From NCBI GenBank assembly GCA_029253085.1, contig JAQXAF010000086.1:1-36900 (forward strand): DNA of 36,900 nucleotides. Reading direction: 5' to 3'. The position numbers were made by a program, and so were the translations under genes. The number at the start of each line of letters is the position of its first letter. Position 1 is the first letter of the stretch. The DNA comes from Luminiphilus sp. GTDB lineage: Bacteria > Pseudomonadota > Gammaproteobacteria > Pseudomonadales > Halieaceae. Of this stretch, positions 7,702 to 16,604 are shown one piece after another. The notes beneath the pieces were generated by a model. It was not told where the DNA came from, did no database searches, and was given only the letters and a program-made list of their open reading frames with translations.

Positions 7702-8448
7702 ATGCGGATAATTAGGTCTCTGCTGACATTTTTATGGATCGCACTCTCAGTTATCCCTGTGGGCACGTTTTTGCTCGTCTTTTCGCTATTTTTCAGCGCA
7801 GAGCGTTTGTGGTGGTGGTTCGCTCAACCGTATCTCTACGCCGCAATTTTTGTCGTACGCTGGATCGGTGGAGTCAAATATCGCGTGTTGGGGTTGGAAA
7901 ACCTGCCTGACGTTGACGATAACCAGCGGATCATCCTGTGCCCCAAGCATCAGTCTACCTGGGAAACGTTTTTTATTCCGAGTATGACGCCACACCCACT
8001 AGCCTATGTCTTCAAGCGCGAACTGCTATTGATACCCTTTTTTGGGTGGGCGATGGCGAGACTCGATATGGTGCATATCGATCGTAGCGCGCGAAGTCAG
8101 GCCTGGAGCAAAGTGGCTGATTTGGGCGTCAAACTTATGGATAAGGGCAAGTGGGTCATCATGTTCCCTGAGGGTACACGGACCCACAGAGGGCAACAGG
8201 GCGATTACAAGAATGGTGCAGCGCGCTTAGCGCTGGCGACTGGTGCAAAAATCATTCCCATTGCCGTGGCTTCGGGACGCTGTTGGCCCAGAAAAAGTTG
8301 GCGATTTATACCTGGTGTTATCGATGTGTCGATAGGCAAGCCCATGGACGCATTAGCCGGTGAGTCACCCATAGAATTGATGGCGAGAGTCGAGACATGG
8401 ATCGAGTCTGAAATGCGCGTGATCGATCCTGTAGCGTATCGGCAGTAG
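7702..8448 (+). CDS. plsC: 1-acyl-sn-glycerol-3-phosphate acyltransferase family protein
   Basis: A 248-residue PlsC-family membrane acyltransferase. A hydrophobic segment spans about residues 6-32 and a second lies near 43-55. The catalytic block is KHQSTWETFF (His83, with Glu88 in place of the usual Asp of HX4D), followed by VFKREL (103-108), RLDMVHIDRSAR (about 120-131) and FPEGTR (155-160), which together form the four acyltransferase motifs. The enzyme would transfer an acyl chain to lysophosphatidic acid or a related lysophospholipid at the inner membrane. The HX4E variant occurs in a recognised branch of the family, so activity is likely, but the acceptor is less certain than for canonical PlsC. 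Its gene is divergent from the SutA-like gene. Confidence 0.85.
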   Translation: MRIIRSLLTFLWIALSVIPVGTFLLVFSLFFSAERLWWWFAQPYLYAAIFVVRWIGGVKYRVLGLENLPDVDDNQRIILCPKHQSTWETFFIPSMTPHPLAYVFKRELLLIPFFGWAMARLDMVHIDRSARSQAWSKVADLGVKLMDKGKWVIMFPEGTRTHRGQQGDYKNGAARLALATGAKIIPIAVASGRCWPRKSWRFIPGVIDVSIGKPMDALAGESPIELMARVETWIESEMRVIDPVAYRQ

Positions 8449-8516
8449 CGAGTAACGCTGATTTTCAAACGGATACCTTCCGTAAGACGCTCAAGTCAGA
8501 GTTATACTTATGACAG

Positions 8517-8534
8517 CGTCCAGGCCGGTGGACG
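8517..8534 (+). terminator. stem-loop between plsC and the dienelactone hydrolase gene
   Basis: CGTCCA-GGCCGG-TGGACG forms a perfect 6-base stem with a 6-base loop, followed by TCTTTC. It could be a weak terminator for the acyltransferase gene. Because a TATACT box lies at 8503-8508, it could instead form at the 5' end of the next transcript. Confidence 0.35.
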
Positions 8535-8587
8535 TCTTTCGAGCTAGATCAGGCACAGGATTTATTTATTTTTAGGAGCAGCAAGCT

Positions 8588-9304
8588 ATGACAATACAGA
8601 CGCGTGAGTTGACCTATGAATCGGCGGGAGTCACTTTTAACAGCACGATGGCATGGGATGACACTTTGGGTCCTAGGCCTGCGGTGCTTGTAGCACCGAC
8701 TTGGGCTGGCTGTACTGATTTTGAACGTGCACAGGCATTGCGACTTGCTGACCTAGGTTATGTGGGCTTAGCCGTTGATATGTATGGTGCTGGAGCCGTC
8801 GGTGCAGACAAGGCGGAATGCACCGCATTGATGACCCCTATGATGTCAGATCGGTCGGTTTTACAAGCGCGTATTGGTGCGGCGGCAGACGCGATTCGAA
8901 GCCAGCCCGAGGCGGCAGATGAGCCAGTCGCGGCTATAGGCTTCTGTTTTGGCGGCCTCTGTGTCCTCGATTTGGCTCGTTCTCGGCAAGATATCGCGGG
9001 TGTGGTTTCATTGCATGGATTATTACTGCCTGCGGATAATTTGCCTGAGCCAGATCTGCAGGCGAAGGTCTTAGTTTTGCACGGCTACGACGATCCGATG
9101 GTTCCCCCGGAACAATTAATTGCTTTTGCTACCGAGATGACGGCCACGGGTTGTGACTGGCAGCTACACGCCTACGGACAAACCCTGCACGCGTTTACAA
9201 ATCCGGAGGCGAACGACCCAGACTTTGGAACGGTTTACAGTGCTGCAGCGAGCCGCCGCGCTTACCGCGCATTGGACGACTTTTTGAGTGAGGTGCTGTC
9301 TTAG
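8588..9304 (+). CDS. dienelactone hydrolase family protein
   Basis: A 238-residue alpha/beta hydrolase with the Cys-Asp-His triad of the dienelactone hydrolase family: Cys120 in GFCFGG, Asp169 in HGYDDPMVP, and His201 in TLHAFTNP. There is no signal peptide. True dienelactone hydrolases act in chlorocatechol degradation, but most family members in genomes like this have unknown substrates, so no pathway is assigned. A Shine-Dalgarno-like AGGAG lies shortly before the ATG. The stop overlaps the start of the following methyltransferase by one base (TAGTG), so the two are probably co-translated. Confidence 0.9.
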   Translation: MTIQTRELTYESAGVTFNSTMAWDDTLGPRPAVLVAPTWAGCTDFERAQALRLADLGYVGLAVDMYGAGAVGADKAECTALMTPMMSDRSVLQARIGAAADAIRSQPEAADEPVAAIGFCFGGLCVLDLARSRQDIAGVVSLHGLLLPADNLPEPDLQAKVLVLHGYDDPMVPPEQLIAFATEMTATGCDWQLHAYGQTLHAFTNPEANDPDFGTVYSAAASRRAYRALDDFLSEVLS

Positions 9305-9924
9305 TGGGTTTTTATAGCCGTTACGTTGTACCCCGATTAGTGACCTGCGCCTGTGGCACTAAGCCCATCGTTCGTCAGCGTCAAAAGGTGGTACCCCAAG
9401 CCCAAGGGCGTATTTTAGAAATCGGTTTGGGCGCCGGCCACAATTTGCCTCACTACGATCATCGGCAAGTGGAAGGTGTGGTCGGTATTGATCCCTGTGA
9501 GGAATCTTGGCGATTAGCCAAACCTCGTGTTCGTGCCGTGCCTTTTGATGTGGAGTTCAAGGCGGGTTCGGCTGAGAATATTCCTGCAGAGGACGAAAGC
9601 TTTGACACGGTTTTGCTGACGTTTGCACTGTGCACAATCCCAGATCCAGCTGCGGCGATAAAAGAGGCTCGTCGTGTGCTACGTCCGTCGGGTAAGCTGG
9701 TTTTTTGTGAGCACGGTGAAGCGCCCGATGCTAGCGTAGCAAAGTGGCAGAATCGGCTGAACCCTCTCTGGAAGGTGCTGTTCGGAGGTTGCAATCTCAA
9801 TCGCAACATTGTGGAGATTATTGATAGCAACGGGTTTCGTTTAGACGATATTGACCAAATGTACTTGCCGGGAACCCCCCGAGTGGCGGGCTTTAATATT
9901 TGGGGTACGGCGCGCCCAGATTAA
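9304..9924 (+). CDS. class I SAM-dependent methyltransferase
   Basis: A 206-residue methyltransferase of the Methyltransf_11 type. Motif I is ILEIGLGAGHNL (about 38-49), the acidic residue ending strand 2 is in VVGIDP, motif IV is SFDTVLLTFALCTIPDP, and the following VLRPSGKLVFCEHG is typical. The C-terminal part with LWKVLFGGCNLNR resembles the METTL7-like/small-molecule group, so the acceptor is probably a small molecule, lipid or thiol rather than RNA; this is inference. GTG is used as start because it overlaps the upstream stop codon and GAGG lies 10 bases before it. The N-terminus carries a CACGTKPI stretch. Confidence 0.85.
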   Translation: MGFYSRYVVPRLVTCACGTKPIVRQRQKVVPQAQGRILEIGLGAGHNLPHYDHRQVEGVVGIDPCEESWRLAKPRVRAVPFDVEFKAGSAENIPAEDESFDTVLLTFALCTIPDPAAAIKEARRVLRPSGKLVFCEHGEAPDASVAKWQNRLNPLWKVLFGGCNLNRNIVEIIDSNGFRLDDIDQMYLPGTPRVAGFNIWGTARPD

Positions 9925-10108
9925 TAAGCCGCTTTAAACAAGTAGGCGATGCTTTGTCTGGGAGCCTTTATTCCTGTTCCTTCGCCGAGGCTTCGTCTAG
10001 CCCTGCCGCGAAATTCGTAATTCGGCGACACAACCCGTTCAACACAAGCAGTTCAAGTGAATTTACGACAACCAATGCAGGCTTTGAACTTTGAGACTGG
10101 AGGTAGGC

Positions 10109-10114
10109 TAAACT
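10109..10114 (+). promoter_or_regulatory. candidate -10 box (TAAACT) for the first lipoprotein gene
   Basis: TAAACT ends 7 bases before the ATG at 10122, which would place the transcription start at the initiation codon. A GGAGGT sequence lies 17 bases before the ATG, too far to be a normal ribosome binding site. No convincing -35 is seen. Confidence 0.25.
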
Positions 10115-10121
10115 GCGCGCC

Positions 10122-10799
10122 ATGAGAAACTGCTTAATCTTTACTGCGCTGGTGCTGCTAATCGGGTGTCAGGCCGATGGGCCCAAACCTGCACGATATG
10201 CGCCTTCAGATCCGATCGATATGACTGGAAACTGGGAGGTTGACTATGCTCGCAGTGACAACATACAGCGCCGCTTTAACACCATCATTCGACAATTGCA
10301 GCAAGAGGCAGAGCGTCGAGCTAGGGCGGCTGAGCGTGGCCAAACTTATTCAGGAACGCCGATGTCGTCAGGTCGAGAGTTGGTGGCGCTGGCAGAGATG
10401 GCAGAAATTATCACCGCGCCTGAGCTGCTCGAGGTTATCCAGACGGACAATACCGTGAGAGTGAAACGTGAAAATAGTTTTGCTCTTATTTGCGTTACCG
10501 ATCGACCCCCCCCTACCGTGACTCAAACCCCCTTCGGGGTTGAGCGCTGTGGATGGGATGGACATCAGTTGTTTTTTGACATCACCCTCCCTGACGGATT
10601 GTCGATTCGCCACCGCTTAACCCGTTCTGCACTTGCCGATTCCCTGGTGCTACAAACTGCAGTGTATTCGCCAAGCGTGCGCGAGCCCTTTATTGTCAAT
10701 CGCGTTTACTCTCGATTTGATCCAGCAAAGGCGGGCTATCGCTGTACGCAAACACTTAGCAAGGGAACGGTTTGCACGACAGAGAAGCCCAGCGGATGA
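10122..10799 (+). CDS. predicted lipoprotein of unknown function
   Basis: A 225-residue protein with a lipoprotein signal: hydrophobic residues 5-14 and lipobox LIGC with Cys16. After the lipid anchor comes MTGNWEVDYARSDNIQ, then a charged, probably helical region (QLQQEAERRARAAERG) and a beta-rich second half. I do not recognise a named domain; the 'GNWE-D-arsd' start recalls small envelope proteins that bind hydrophobic ligands, but that is weak. It overlaps the next lipoprotein gene by four bases (ATGA), so the two are probably made together. The preceding 197 bases contain no gene that I can support. Confidence 0.78.
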   Translation: MRNCLIFTALVLLIGCQADGPKPARYAPSDPIDMTGNWEVDYARSDNIQRRFNTIIRQLQQEAERRARAAERGQTYSGTPMSSGRELVALAEMAEIITAPELLEVIQTDNTVRVKRENSFALICVTDRPPPTVTQTPFGVERCGWDGHQLFFDITLPDGLSIRHRLTRSALADSLVLQTAVYSPSVREPFIVNRVYSRFDPAKAGYRCTQTLSKGTVCTTEKPSG

Positions 10800-11932
10800 T
10801 GCATTTACTGCGCTTAAGCGTACTTTTACCGATACTACTAATCAGCGTGCTCACCCTAGGCTGCAGTAACCCTAGAGAATCGACTACGGGGTTGCCGGCG
10901 AATATAGGTTCAGCGGTTACTAATGCTTCTGATTGGCCGCCATCGGTTGCGAAAGCGATGTTACGTACCGAACTTAACCCGCTGCCATTGGAAGTTGGTG
11001 TGGTTGTTTTTGAAGAGGGTATACGTAACCCCGATGCGCAAGACGCACGGGATAAATTACGATCGGTAGAGACGCGTCTTGCTGCGGCGTATCTGCGCGA
11101 CATCCTGACGGAATCGCGACAGTGGGGTGCGGTAAGGGTCTTACCCGGGGCGAGCCATTTTGCGGCGCTGACCGTGTTTGGCGTCATTATCCACTCAGAC
11201 GGCAGAGACTTTGTAGTCGATATTCGGGCGGTCGATGCCACAAATCGCGTGTGGTTAGATGCACGCGTTCACAGCCAAGCGTCTGCTCAGGATTACCTTG
11301 ACAGCACGACAGAACCCTTCAGAGCCCTTTTTGTGTCGATTGCCAATCGGTTGCGACTGGCGGCTGAAGATTTAGACCCCAAAAATATTGCGAGACTCGT
11401 GGGAGTTACAGATTTGCGGTATGCCCAGGAGCTAGCCCCTGATGCTTTTTCATCGTATTTGGTAGAGGAAAATGGCTACCTAAGACCTAACCGGTTGCCC
11501 GCTGATTCTGATCCTATGATGGCGCGGATCGCACGAATACGAAATCAGGAGGCCCTTTTTATCGATACGGTGGACGAGCAATATGTTGATTTGGGTAATG
11601 AGTTAGGGCCCACTTATCGCTTGTGGCGTCGGTCTAGTCTTGAGCAGGCGGAATATCTTGAGGCCTACACCGAGCGGGCTTCGGGTCGGGAGCTGAAGGC
11701 GAAGCAGGGCAGCTTTGCAGCGATGCAACAGGTCTATTCGGCGTATCGTTCGGTGCGCATACAGGAACAGGATTTGTTTGAGCTGGCCACTGGATTCGAT
11801 AATGAAACCGCACCGACAGTTCTGGAGGTGGGTGAGAATGTGGTGCGCCTTGGGGGCACTCTTGATGAGCAGTACGCGCAATGGCGGCGTATTCTCGGGC
11901 AAATTATCTCGATAGAGCAGGGCAGTCTGTGA
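10796..11932 (+). CDS. second predicted lipoprotein, coupled to the first
   Basis: A 378-residue protein starting at the ATGA overlap with the previous stop; a second ATG follows at once. The hydrophobic signal (about 4-21) ends in TLGC with Cys23; Thr at -3 is slightly atypical for a lipobox. Residues about 75-150 (RLAAAYLRDILTESRQWGAVRVLPG, then VFGVIIHSDGRDFVVDIRAVDATNRVW) have the alternating pattern of envelope lipoproteins that assess a periplasmic adaptor fold, and the C-terminal half is helical and rich in charged residues. No named family is recognised. It overlaps rlmKL by four bases (GTGA). The site of action is probably the periplasm or outer membrane inner leaflet. Confidence 0.8.
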   Translation: MMHLLRLSVLLPILLISVLTLGCSNPRESTTGLPANIGSAVTNASDWPPSVAKAMLRTELNPLPLEVGVVVFEEGIRNPDAQDARDKLRSVETRLAAAYLRDILTESRQWGAVRVLPGASHFAALTVFGVIIHSDGRDFVVDIRAVDATNRVWLDARVHSQASAQDYLDSTTEPFRALFVSIANRLRLAAEDLDPKNIARLVGVTDLRYAQELAPDAFSSYLVEENGYLRPNRLPADSDPMMARIARIRNQEALFIDTVDEQYVDLGNELGPTYRLWRRSSLEQAEYLEAYTERASGRELKAKQGSFAAMQQVYSAYRSVRIQEQDLFELATGFDNETAPTVLEVGENVVRLGGTLDEQYAQWRRILGQIISIEQGSL

Positions 11933-14118
11933 CTCAGTATCGTTTTCTTGCAACAAGCCCCAAGGGTCTAGGTAGTCTCCTCGTGCCCGAGATGAGTGAC
12001 TTGGGGGCGCTTGATGTTCGGGAAACCGTTGCTGGAGTGACCTTCAATGGTGGGCTGGGAGTCGGTTACCGCGCCTGCCTTCACAGCCGTCTGGCTAATC
12101 GAATTATTTTGCAGCTCAGTGAATTTGCTGCCAGTCGTGCCGACGATTTATATGATGGGATGGCTAATTTACCCTGGTGCGATCACCTAGCTCCCAGCAA
12201 TACGCTGGCCATCGATTTCTCTGGCCGTTCAGAAGATATACGCAACACACAGTTTGGGGCCCAGCGGTGCAAAGACGCGATCGTTGACGTTTTTCGCAGC
12301 CGAGGGCTCGATCGGCCCAATGTCGATACCCGTACTCCAGACCTACGAATTCACGTGCGGCTACATCGAGGCCGGGTCAGTGTGGGCATTGATTTATCCG
12401 GCACTAGCCTGCACCAGCGGGGCTATCGCACCGAGCCCGGAAAAGCTCCCCTTAAGGAAAACCTCGCCGCAGCCGTGCTGATCCGAAGCGGTTGGCCCGA
12501 ATGTCTGGAAGCGGGTCAGCCTTTGGTCGACCCCATGTGTGGTTCGGGAACTTTTTTAATTGAAGCCGCTATGATGGCGACGGCGAGACCGCCAGGACTC
12601 GATCGTAACCGCTGGGGTTTTCAAGGGTGGCTTGGTCACAGTCCAACCCAGTGGCAAGCCATTGAGGCTGAGGGGCGAAGTCGCTTGAAACCCGCTCCCG
12701 AGGGTGTCGAACTTCGCGGTTATGATGGTGATATTCGTGCGGTAAGGCGCGCGGAAGCGAGCATATCGGCGTTGGGCCTCGATGACCTGATTCGAGTGCG
12801 CCCGAAGGCGCTCAATACCCTGACCCGGCCCACCCATCGAGTGATGCCAGAGGGGCTGATTGTCTGCAATCCGCCTTGGGGTGAGCGTTTGGGGCAGTTG
12901 TCTACGATGCGGTTACTCTACCGTGAGCTGGGTCAGGTAATACACCGAGAGTTTCAAGGATGGAAAGCGGGTATTTTAACGGCCCACAACGAATTGGGTA
13001 GAGCGGTTGGTCTTCGAAGCCACAAGCAATACGCGCTCAATAATGGTTCGATTGATATTCAGCTTTTACTCTTTGACCTGAGTGCTACCAATCGACTCGC
13101 TCCCGATCCCGTTGATGGTCCTCCGAAAAGCGATAACCCCGGTGAGGTCGACATAGCCGCCGAAGCGTTGAGTGACGGTGCAACTATGCTGGCCAATCGA
13201 CTGGTTAAAAATAGACGCCGTCTTAAGTCGTGGCTTAAGTCGAGTGATACAACGTGTTACCGATTGTATGATGCCGATATGCCCGAATATGCCGTGGCAA
13301 TCGATATTTATGAAGGGGTGCCCCACGTGGCGGAATATGCGCCACCGAAAACCATTGATGAAGGCGCAGCAGAGCATCGGTTTCAGGAGGCTTTGACCGC
13401 GGTGCGTCGGGTATTGCAGTGGCCAGAGGATCAGCCGATTGCTGCGAAGCGACGGCAGCGTCAGCGCGGCACAGACCAGTACAACAAGCTGGATCAAACT
13501 GGGGAGCGCATCACCGTTCGCGAGGGGCCGGCACGATTACTAGTCAACTTAAACGACTATCTGGATACAGGCTTATTTCTCGACCATCGGCCGCTGCGCC
13601 TCACGTTAGGTAAAGAAGCTGCGGGAAAGCACTTTCTGAATCTATTTTGCTACACGGGCGCCGCCACTATTCATGCGGCGCTAGGCGGGGCGGCAACGTC
13701 GACGAGTGTCGATTTATCAAACACTTATTTGAAATGGTTGGCAGATAATTTGGCAGTCAATGGGCTTTCAGAACGGCAGCATCGTGTGGTGCGGGCCGAC
13801 TGTCTCACTTGGTTAGCGGCTTGTGATCGAAAATTTGATTTGGTCCTTCTTGATCCGCCGTCGTTCTCAAACTCTAAAGCTACGGAGGGGACGCTGGATA
13901 TTATCCGGGACCAAGTTGCGTTAGTAGATGCCGCAATGTCAGTGCTCGACTCGGGCGGTACGCTCTATTTTTCAAATAACCACCGTCGTTTTGAGCTCGC
14001 GGAGGATTTGAAGCAACGTTACCGGGTAGAAGATATTACCCGTCAGACGATCCCGGAAGACTTTAACCGCCGAAAAGATATTCATCACTGTTGGCGCTTC
14101 CAGCACCTGAGCCGTTAG
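11929..14118 (+). CDS. rlmL: bifunctional 23S rRNA methyltransferase RlmKL (G2445 m2G / G2069 m7G)
   Basis: A 729-residue two-enzyme protein. The N-terminus starts FLATSPKGLGSLLVPE, as in E. coli RlmL, and is followed by a THUMP domain. The RlmL methyltransferase has DPMCGSGTFLIEAAM (Asp201) and the catalytic NPPWGERL (Asn314; E. coli has NPPY). The C-terminal RlmK part has LFCYTGAATIHAAL and LLDPPSFSNSK (Asp642). It methylates G2445 and G2069 in the peptidyl-transferase region of 23S rRNA. The GTG at 11929 is chosen because it aligns with the known N-terminus and overlaps the previous stop (GTGA); an ATG 48 bases upstream is probably not used. Its coupling to two envelope lipoproteins is unexpected for an rRNA enzyme. 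Confidence 0.95.
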   Translation: MTQYRFLATSPKGLGSLLVPEMSDLGALDVRETVAGVTFNGGLGVGYRACLHSRLANRIILQLSEFAASRADDLYDGMANLPWCDHLAPSNTLAIDFSGRSEDIRNTQFGAQRCKDAIVDVFRSRGLDRPNVDTRTPDLRIHVRLHRGRVSVGIDLSGTSLHQRGYRTEPGKAPLKENLAAAVLIRSGWPECLEAGQPLVDPMCGSGTFLIEAAMMATARPPGLDRNRWGFQGWLGHSPTQWQAIEAEGRSRLKPAPEGVELRGYDGDIRAVRRAEASISALGLDDLIRVRPKALNTLTRPTHRVMPEGLIVCNPPWGERLGQLSTMRLLYRELGQVIHREFQGWKAGILTAHNELGRAVGLRSHKQYALNNGSIDIQLLLFDLSATNRLAPDPVDGPPKSDNPGEVDIAAEALSDGATMLANRLVKNRRRLKSWLKSSDTTCYRLYDADMPEYAVAIDIYEGVPHVAEYAPPKTIDEGAAEHRFQEALTAVRRVLQWPEDQPIAAKRRQRQRGTDQYNKLDQTGERITVREGPARLLVNLNDYLDTGLFLDHRPLRLTLGKEAAGKHFLNLFCYTGAATIHAALGGAATSTSVDLSNTYLKWLADNLAVNGLSERQHRVVRADCLTWLAACDRKFDLVLLDPPSFSNSKATEGTLDIIRDQVALVDAAMSVLDSGGTLYFSNNHRRFELAEDLKQRYRVEDITRQTIPEDFNRRKDIHHCWRFQHLSR

Positions 14119-14354
14119 CTCAGCACAGACTTTAAAACGACCTTTGGGCTCTGGGGCTTGTCGCCACGGCTGGGTGCGGCGGCGGGAGGTCAGGCTTTGT
14201 CCGACGGTTGTCGCTTTTTGGCCAAGGTCAGCGGCGTAGGCAAGGATGCCTAAGAAGGTTTTAAGGCATGCCGTTATCTGGCGATTGTACCTTGGCGAAG
14301 TGTGATTATTGGGCTGCCTGATGGCACTTTTCAGTCCTAAAATTAGCCCTGTGG

Positions 14355-14363
14355 TGTTATACT
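14355..14363 (+). promoter_or_regulatory. candidate extended -10 promoter for leuCDB-asd
   Basis: TGT-TATACT gives a TGn extended -10 with 5 of 6 -10 bases. No good -35 is present at 16-18 bases, which extended -10 promoters tolerate. The predicted start near 14370 leaves a leader of about 157 bases before the leuC ATG. Confidence 0.45.
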
Positions 14364-14388
14364 CCGGTCGCCATTTTGTGTGATTAGC

Positions 14389-14405
14389 CCGAAGTGTTCC
14401 TTCGG
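14389..14405 (+). other. stem-loop in the leuC leader
   Basis: CCGAAG-TGTTC-CTTCGG is a perfect 6-base stem with a 5-base loop just after the predicted transcription start. It is not followed by a T-tract, so it is more likely a 5' stabilising or regulatory hairpin than a terminator. Confidence 0.4.
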
Positions 14406-14420
14406 ACTGAGCTTGTTCTT

Positions 14421-14483
14421 ATGCCAGGCCTATTAGATCCTCGAGCAACTTTGGCACACCCCTTAAATTCATGGCCTTCATAA
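14421..14483 (+). CDS. possible 20-codon leader peptide with Leu codons upstream of leuC
   Basis: An ATG-to-TAA frame of 20 residues (begins MPGLLDPR) with four leucines encoded by CTA, TTA, TTG and TTA, two of them adjacent. It lies 43 bases before leuC in the predicted transcript, the position expected of a leucine-sensing leader peptide. Against this, there is no good ribosome binding site and no terminator hairpin with T-tract between it and leuC. Treat it as a weak candidate. Confidence 0.2.
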   Translation: MPGLLDPRATLAHPLNSWPS

Positions 14484-14526
14484 GACGGAGGCGCGCTACA
14501 GACAACGCTGTTCCCGGAGACGACTT

Positions 14527-15957
14527 ATGGGCAAAACCTTATATGACAAATTGTGGGAAAGTCATTTGGTAGAGGCCCGGGATGACGGCACTGCGTTGAT
14601 CTATATTGACCGTCAATTACTGCACGAGGTTACATCGCCTCAGGCATTTGAAGGCCTGAGACTCGCAGGACGCCAGCCGTGGCGAATTAGCGCTAATATC
14701 GCAGTGCCCGACCACAATGTGTCAACAAAAGCCAATGAGCGTGCTCAGGGCTTAGCCGGGGTTAAAGATCAGGTTTCCCGCATTCAATTACAGACGCTTG
14801 ACGACAATTGCGCGGAATATCAAATTCCAGAAATTCCGCTTAACGATGTGCGTCAGGGGATTGTCCATGTGATGGGCCCGGAGCAGGGTGCAACGTTGCC
14901 GGGCATGACCATTGTTTGCGGGGATTCTCACACTTCGACTCACGGCGCCATGGGCGCTTTGGCGCACGGTATCGGCACCTCGGAAGTCGAACACGCATTG
15001 GCCACCGGGTGTCTGATACAGCGCAAAATGAAAAACTTCCGGGTCAACGTGGAAGGCGAATTATCTGTCGGTGTGACTGGAAAAGATATCGCGCTAGCAA
15101 TTGTCGGTGAAATTGGGACTGCCGGGGGGACCGGGTGTGCCATAGAGTTTGCAGGCTCCGCTATTCGTGGTCTGACGATGGAAGGACGGATGACGCTGTG
15201 CAATATGGCGATCGAAGCTGGAGCTCGCGCGGGCTTGGTTGCTGTTGACGAGCGAACGCTTCAATACGTTGCGCAAACACCCTTCGCTCCGCGAGAGGCT
15301 CAGTGGGAGCAAGCAGAGACTTACTGGCGCACGCTGCATAGCGACGATGACGCTGTTTTTGATCGAGAGGTGGTCCTCGATGCCGCCTTGATTCAGCCTC
15401 AGGTAACATGGGGAACGTCGCCAGAAATGGTCACAGCGGTATCTGGACGAGTACCGAGACTCGAGGATATGGCGACAGACACTGCTCGTCAGGGCCTAGA
15501 GCGCGCGCTGTCTTACATGGGCCTTGAACCCGGAATGTCGATTACCGATATAAGACCGGATGTAATATTCATAGGCTCATGTACTAATTCCCGTATCGAA
15601 GATATGCGAGCGGCCGCCGCTGTGCTCAAGGGAAAACAAGTCGCCAAAAATATTACTCAGGCTTTGGTGGTGCCCGGCTCTGGTTTGGTAAAAAAACAAG
15701 CCGAAGCTGAGGGGCTTGATCAGATTTTCAAAGACGCGGGTATGGAATGGCGTGAGCCAGGTTGCTCGATGTGTCTCGCGATGAATGCTGACAAACTGGA
15801 ACCGGGCCAACGATGTGCGAGCACATCAAATCGGAATTTTGAGGGGCGACAGGGGTTCGGTGGACGAACGCACCTCGTCAGTCCGGCGATGGCGGCGGCT
15901 GCGGCCGTGGCCGGGCATTTCACGGATGTTCGTGATGTCATGGAGAATGGACTATGA
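14527..15957 (+). CDS. leuC: 3-isopropylmalate dehydratase large subunit
   Basis: A 476-residue aconitase-family protein. The 4Fe-4S cluster ligands are Cys352 ([11 protein letters not shown]), Cys413 and Cys416 ([10 protein letters not shown]). The catalytic loop [13 protein letters not shown] lies at 131-143. With LeuD it isomerises 2-isopropylmalate to 3-isopropylmalate in leucine synthesis, in the cytoplasm. The length matches the bacterial LeuC family. GGAGA lies about 7 bases before the ATG. It is the first gene of an operon in which every following start overlaps the preceding stop, beginning with ATGA at leuD. Confidence 0.98.
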   Translation: MGKTLYDKLWESHLVEARDDGTALIYIDRQLLHEVTSPQAFEGLRLAGRQPWRISANIAVPDHNVSTKANERAQGLAGVKDQVSRIQLQTLDDNCAEYQIPEIPLNDVRQGIVHVMGPEQGATLPGMTIVCGDSHTSTHGAMGALAHGIGTSEVEHALATGCLIQRKMKNFRVNVEGELSVGVTGKDIALAIVGEIGTAGGTGCAIEFAGSAIRGLTMEGRMTLCNMAIEAGARAGLVAVDERTLQYVAQTPFAPREAQWEQAETYWRTLHSDDDAVFDREVVLDAALIQPQVTWGTSPEMVTAVSGRVPRLEDMATDTARQGLERALSYMGLEPGMSITDIRPDVIFIGSCTNSRIEDMRAAAAVLKGKQVAKNITQALVVPGSGLVKKQAEAEGLDQIFKDAGMEWREPGCSMCLAMNADKLEPGQRCASTSNRNFEGRQGFGGRTHLVSPAMAAAAAVAGHFTDVRDVMENGL

Positions 15958-16604
15958 ACGCGTTTCAGCGACTCGAAGGGTTGGTGGCGCCCATGGACCG
16001 CGCCAATGTGGATACAGATCTCATTATTCCCAAGCAGTTTCTCAAATCGATTCGCAGGACGGGCTTTGGCCCCAATCTGTTTGATGAGTTGCGCTATCTT
16101 GATGAAGGGCAGCCCGATTCGGACTGTAGTGGACGTCCGCTGAACACAGAGTTTCCCCTGAACTTTCCCCGTTATCAGGGGGCAAGTATCCTTCTGGCTA
16201 GAGAGAATTTTGGCTGCGGCTCGAGTCGTGAACACGCGCCTTGGGCATTAGATGGGGCAGGTTTCCGCGCTATCATTGCGCCAAGCTTTGCCGATATCTT
16301 CCGATCTAACTGTTTCAAAAACGGGCTGCTGCCGATTGCTCTTGAGGCTAAACGTGTCGAGCAGTTGTTTACTCAAATGTATGAAACTGAAGGCTTTACT
16401 TTAGTCATCGATCTTGAGCAACAGGTTATCGAAATGCCCGACGGTGAGACTATTGCTTTTGAGACTGAGGATTTTGGCAGAAATTGCTTGCTTAACGGGC
16501 TCGATGACATTGGGATCACGTTGCAGAATGAGGCGGTTATTCGCGATTTTGAGCGTCAGCATCAGGCGCGCTTTCCCTGGGTATTTGAGACCTTGGAGGT
16601 CTGA
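15954..16604 (+). CDS. leuD: 3-isopropylmalate dehydratase small subunit
   Basis: A 216-residue swivelling-domain subunit of isopropylmalate isomerase. Recognisable features are [19 protein letters not shown] near the start and [15 protein letters not shown], which binds substrate, near residues 83-97, followed by [18 protein letters not shown]. It pairs with LeuC to form the active heterodimer. The ATG overlaps the leuC stop by four bases (ATGA), and its own stop overlaps the leuB start by one base (TGATG), so subunits and next enzyme are made in step. Confidence 0.98.
   Translation: MNAFQRLEGLVAPMDRANVDTDLIIPKQFLKSIRRTGFGPNLFDELRYLDEGQPDSDCSGRPLNTEFPLNFPRYQGASILLARENFGCGSSREHAPWALDGAGFRAIIAPSFADIFRSNCFKNGLLPIALEAKRVEQLFTQMYETEGFTLVIDLEQQVIEMPDGETIAFETEDFGRNCLLNGLDDIGITLQNEAVIRDFERQHQARFPWVFETLEV

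Larger units (their letters stand above)
14119..14526 (+). promoter_or_regulatory. 408-base leader/intergenic region before leuC
   Basis: No full-length gene is visible. The region holds an extended -10 promoter (14355-14363), a stem-loop (14389-14405) and a 20-codon ORF (14421-14483), annotated separately. A weak inverted pair ATGCCT/AGGCAT near 14250-14275 has no T-tract. A good rho-independent terminator for rlmKL was not seen. Confidence 0.6.

Noticed and set aside
10756-11241. 161-residue antisense ORF
   Set aside because: It lies wholly opposite the second lipoprotein gene, is Ser/Thr/Arg-rich, has no family motif and reflects codon bias on the coding strand.
14484-14526. Attenuator terminator between the short ORF and leuC
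   Set aside because: No strong hairpin followed by a T-tract exists in these 43 bases, so classical attenuation is not supported.
15720-16235. 171-residue antisense ORF across leuC-leuD
   Set aside because: It is opposite two certain genes and resembles no protein family.
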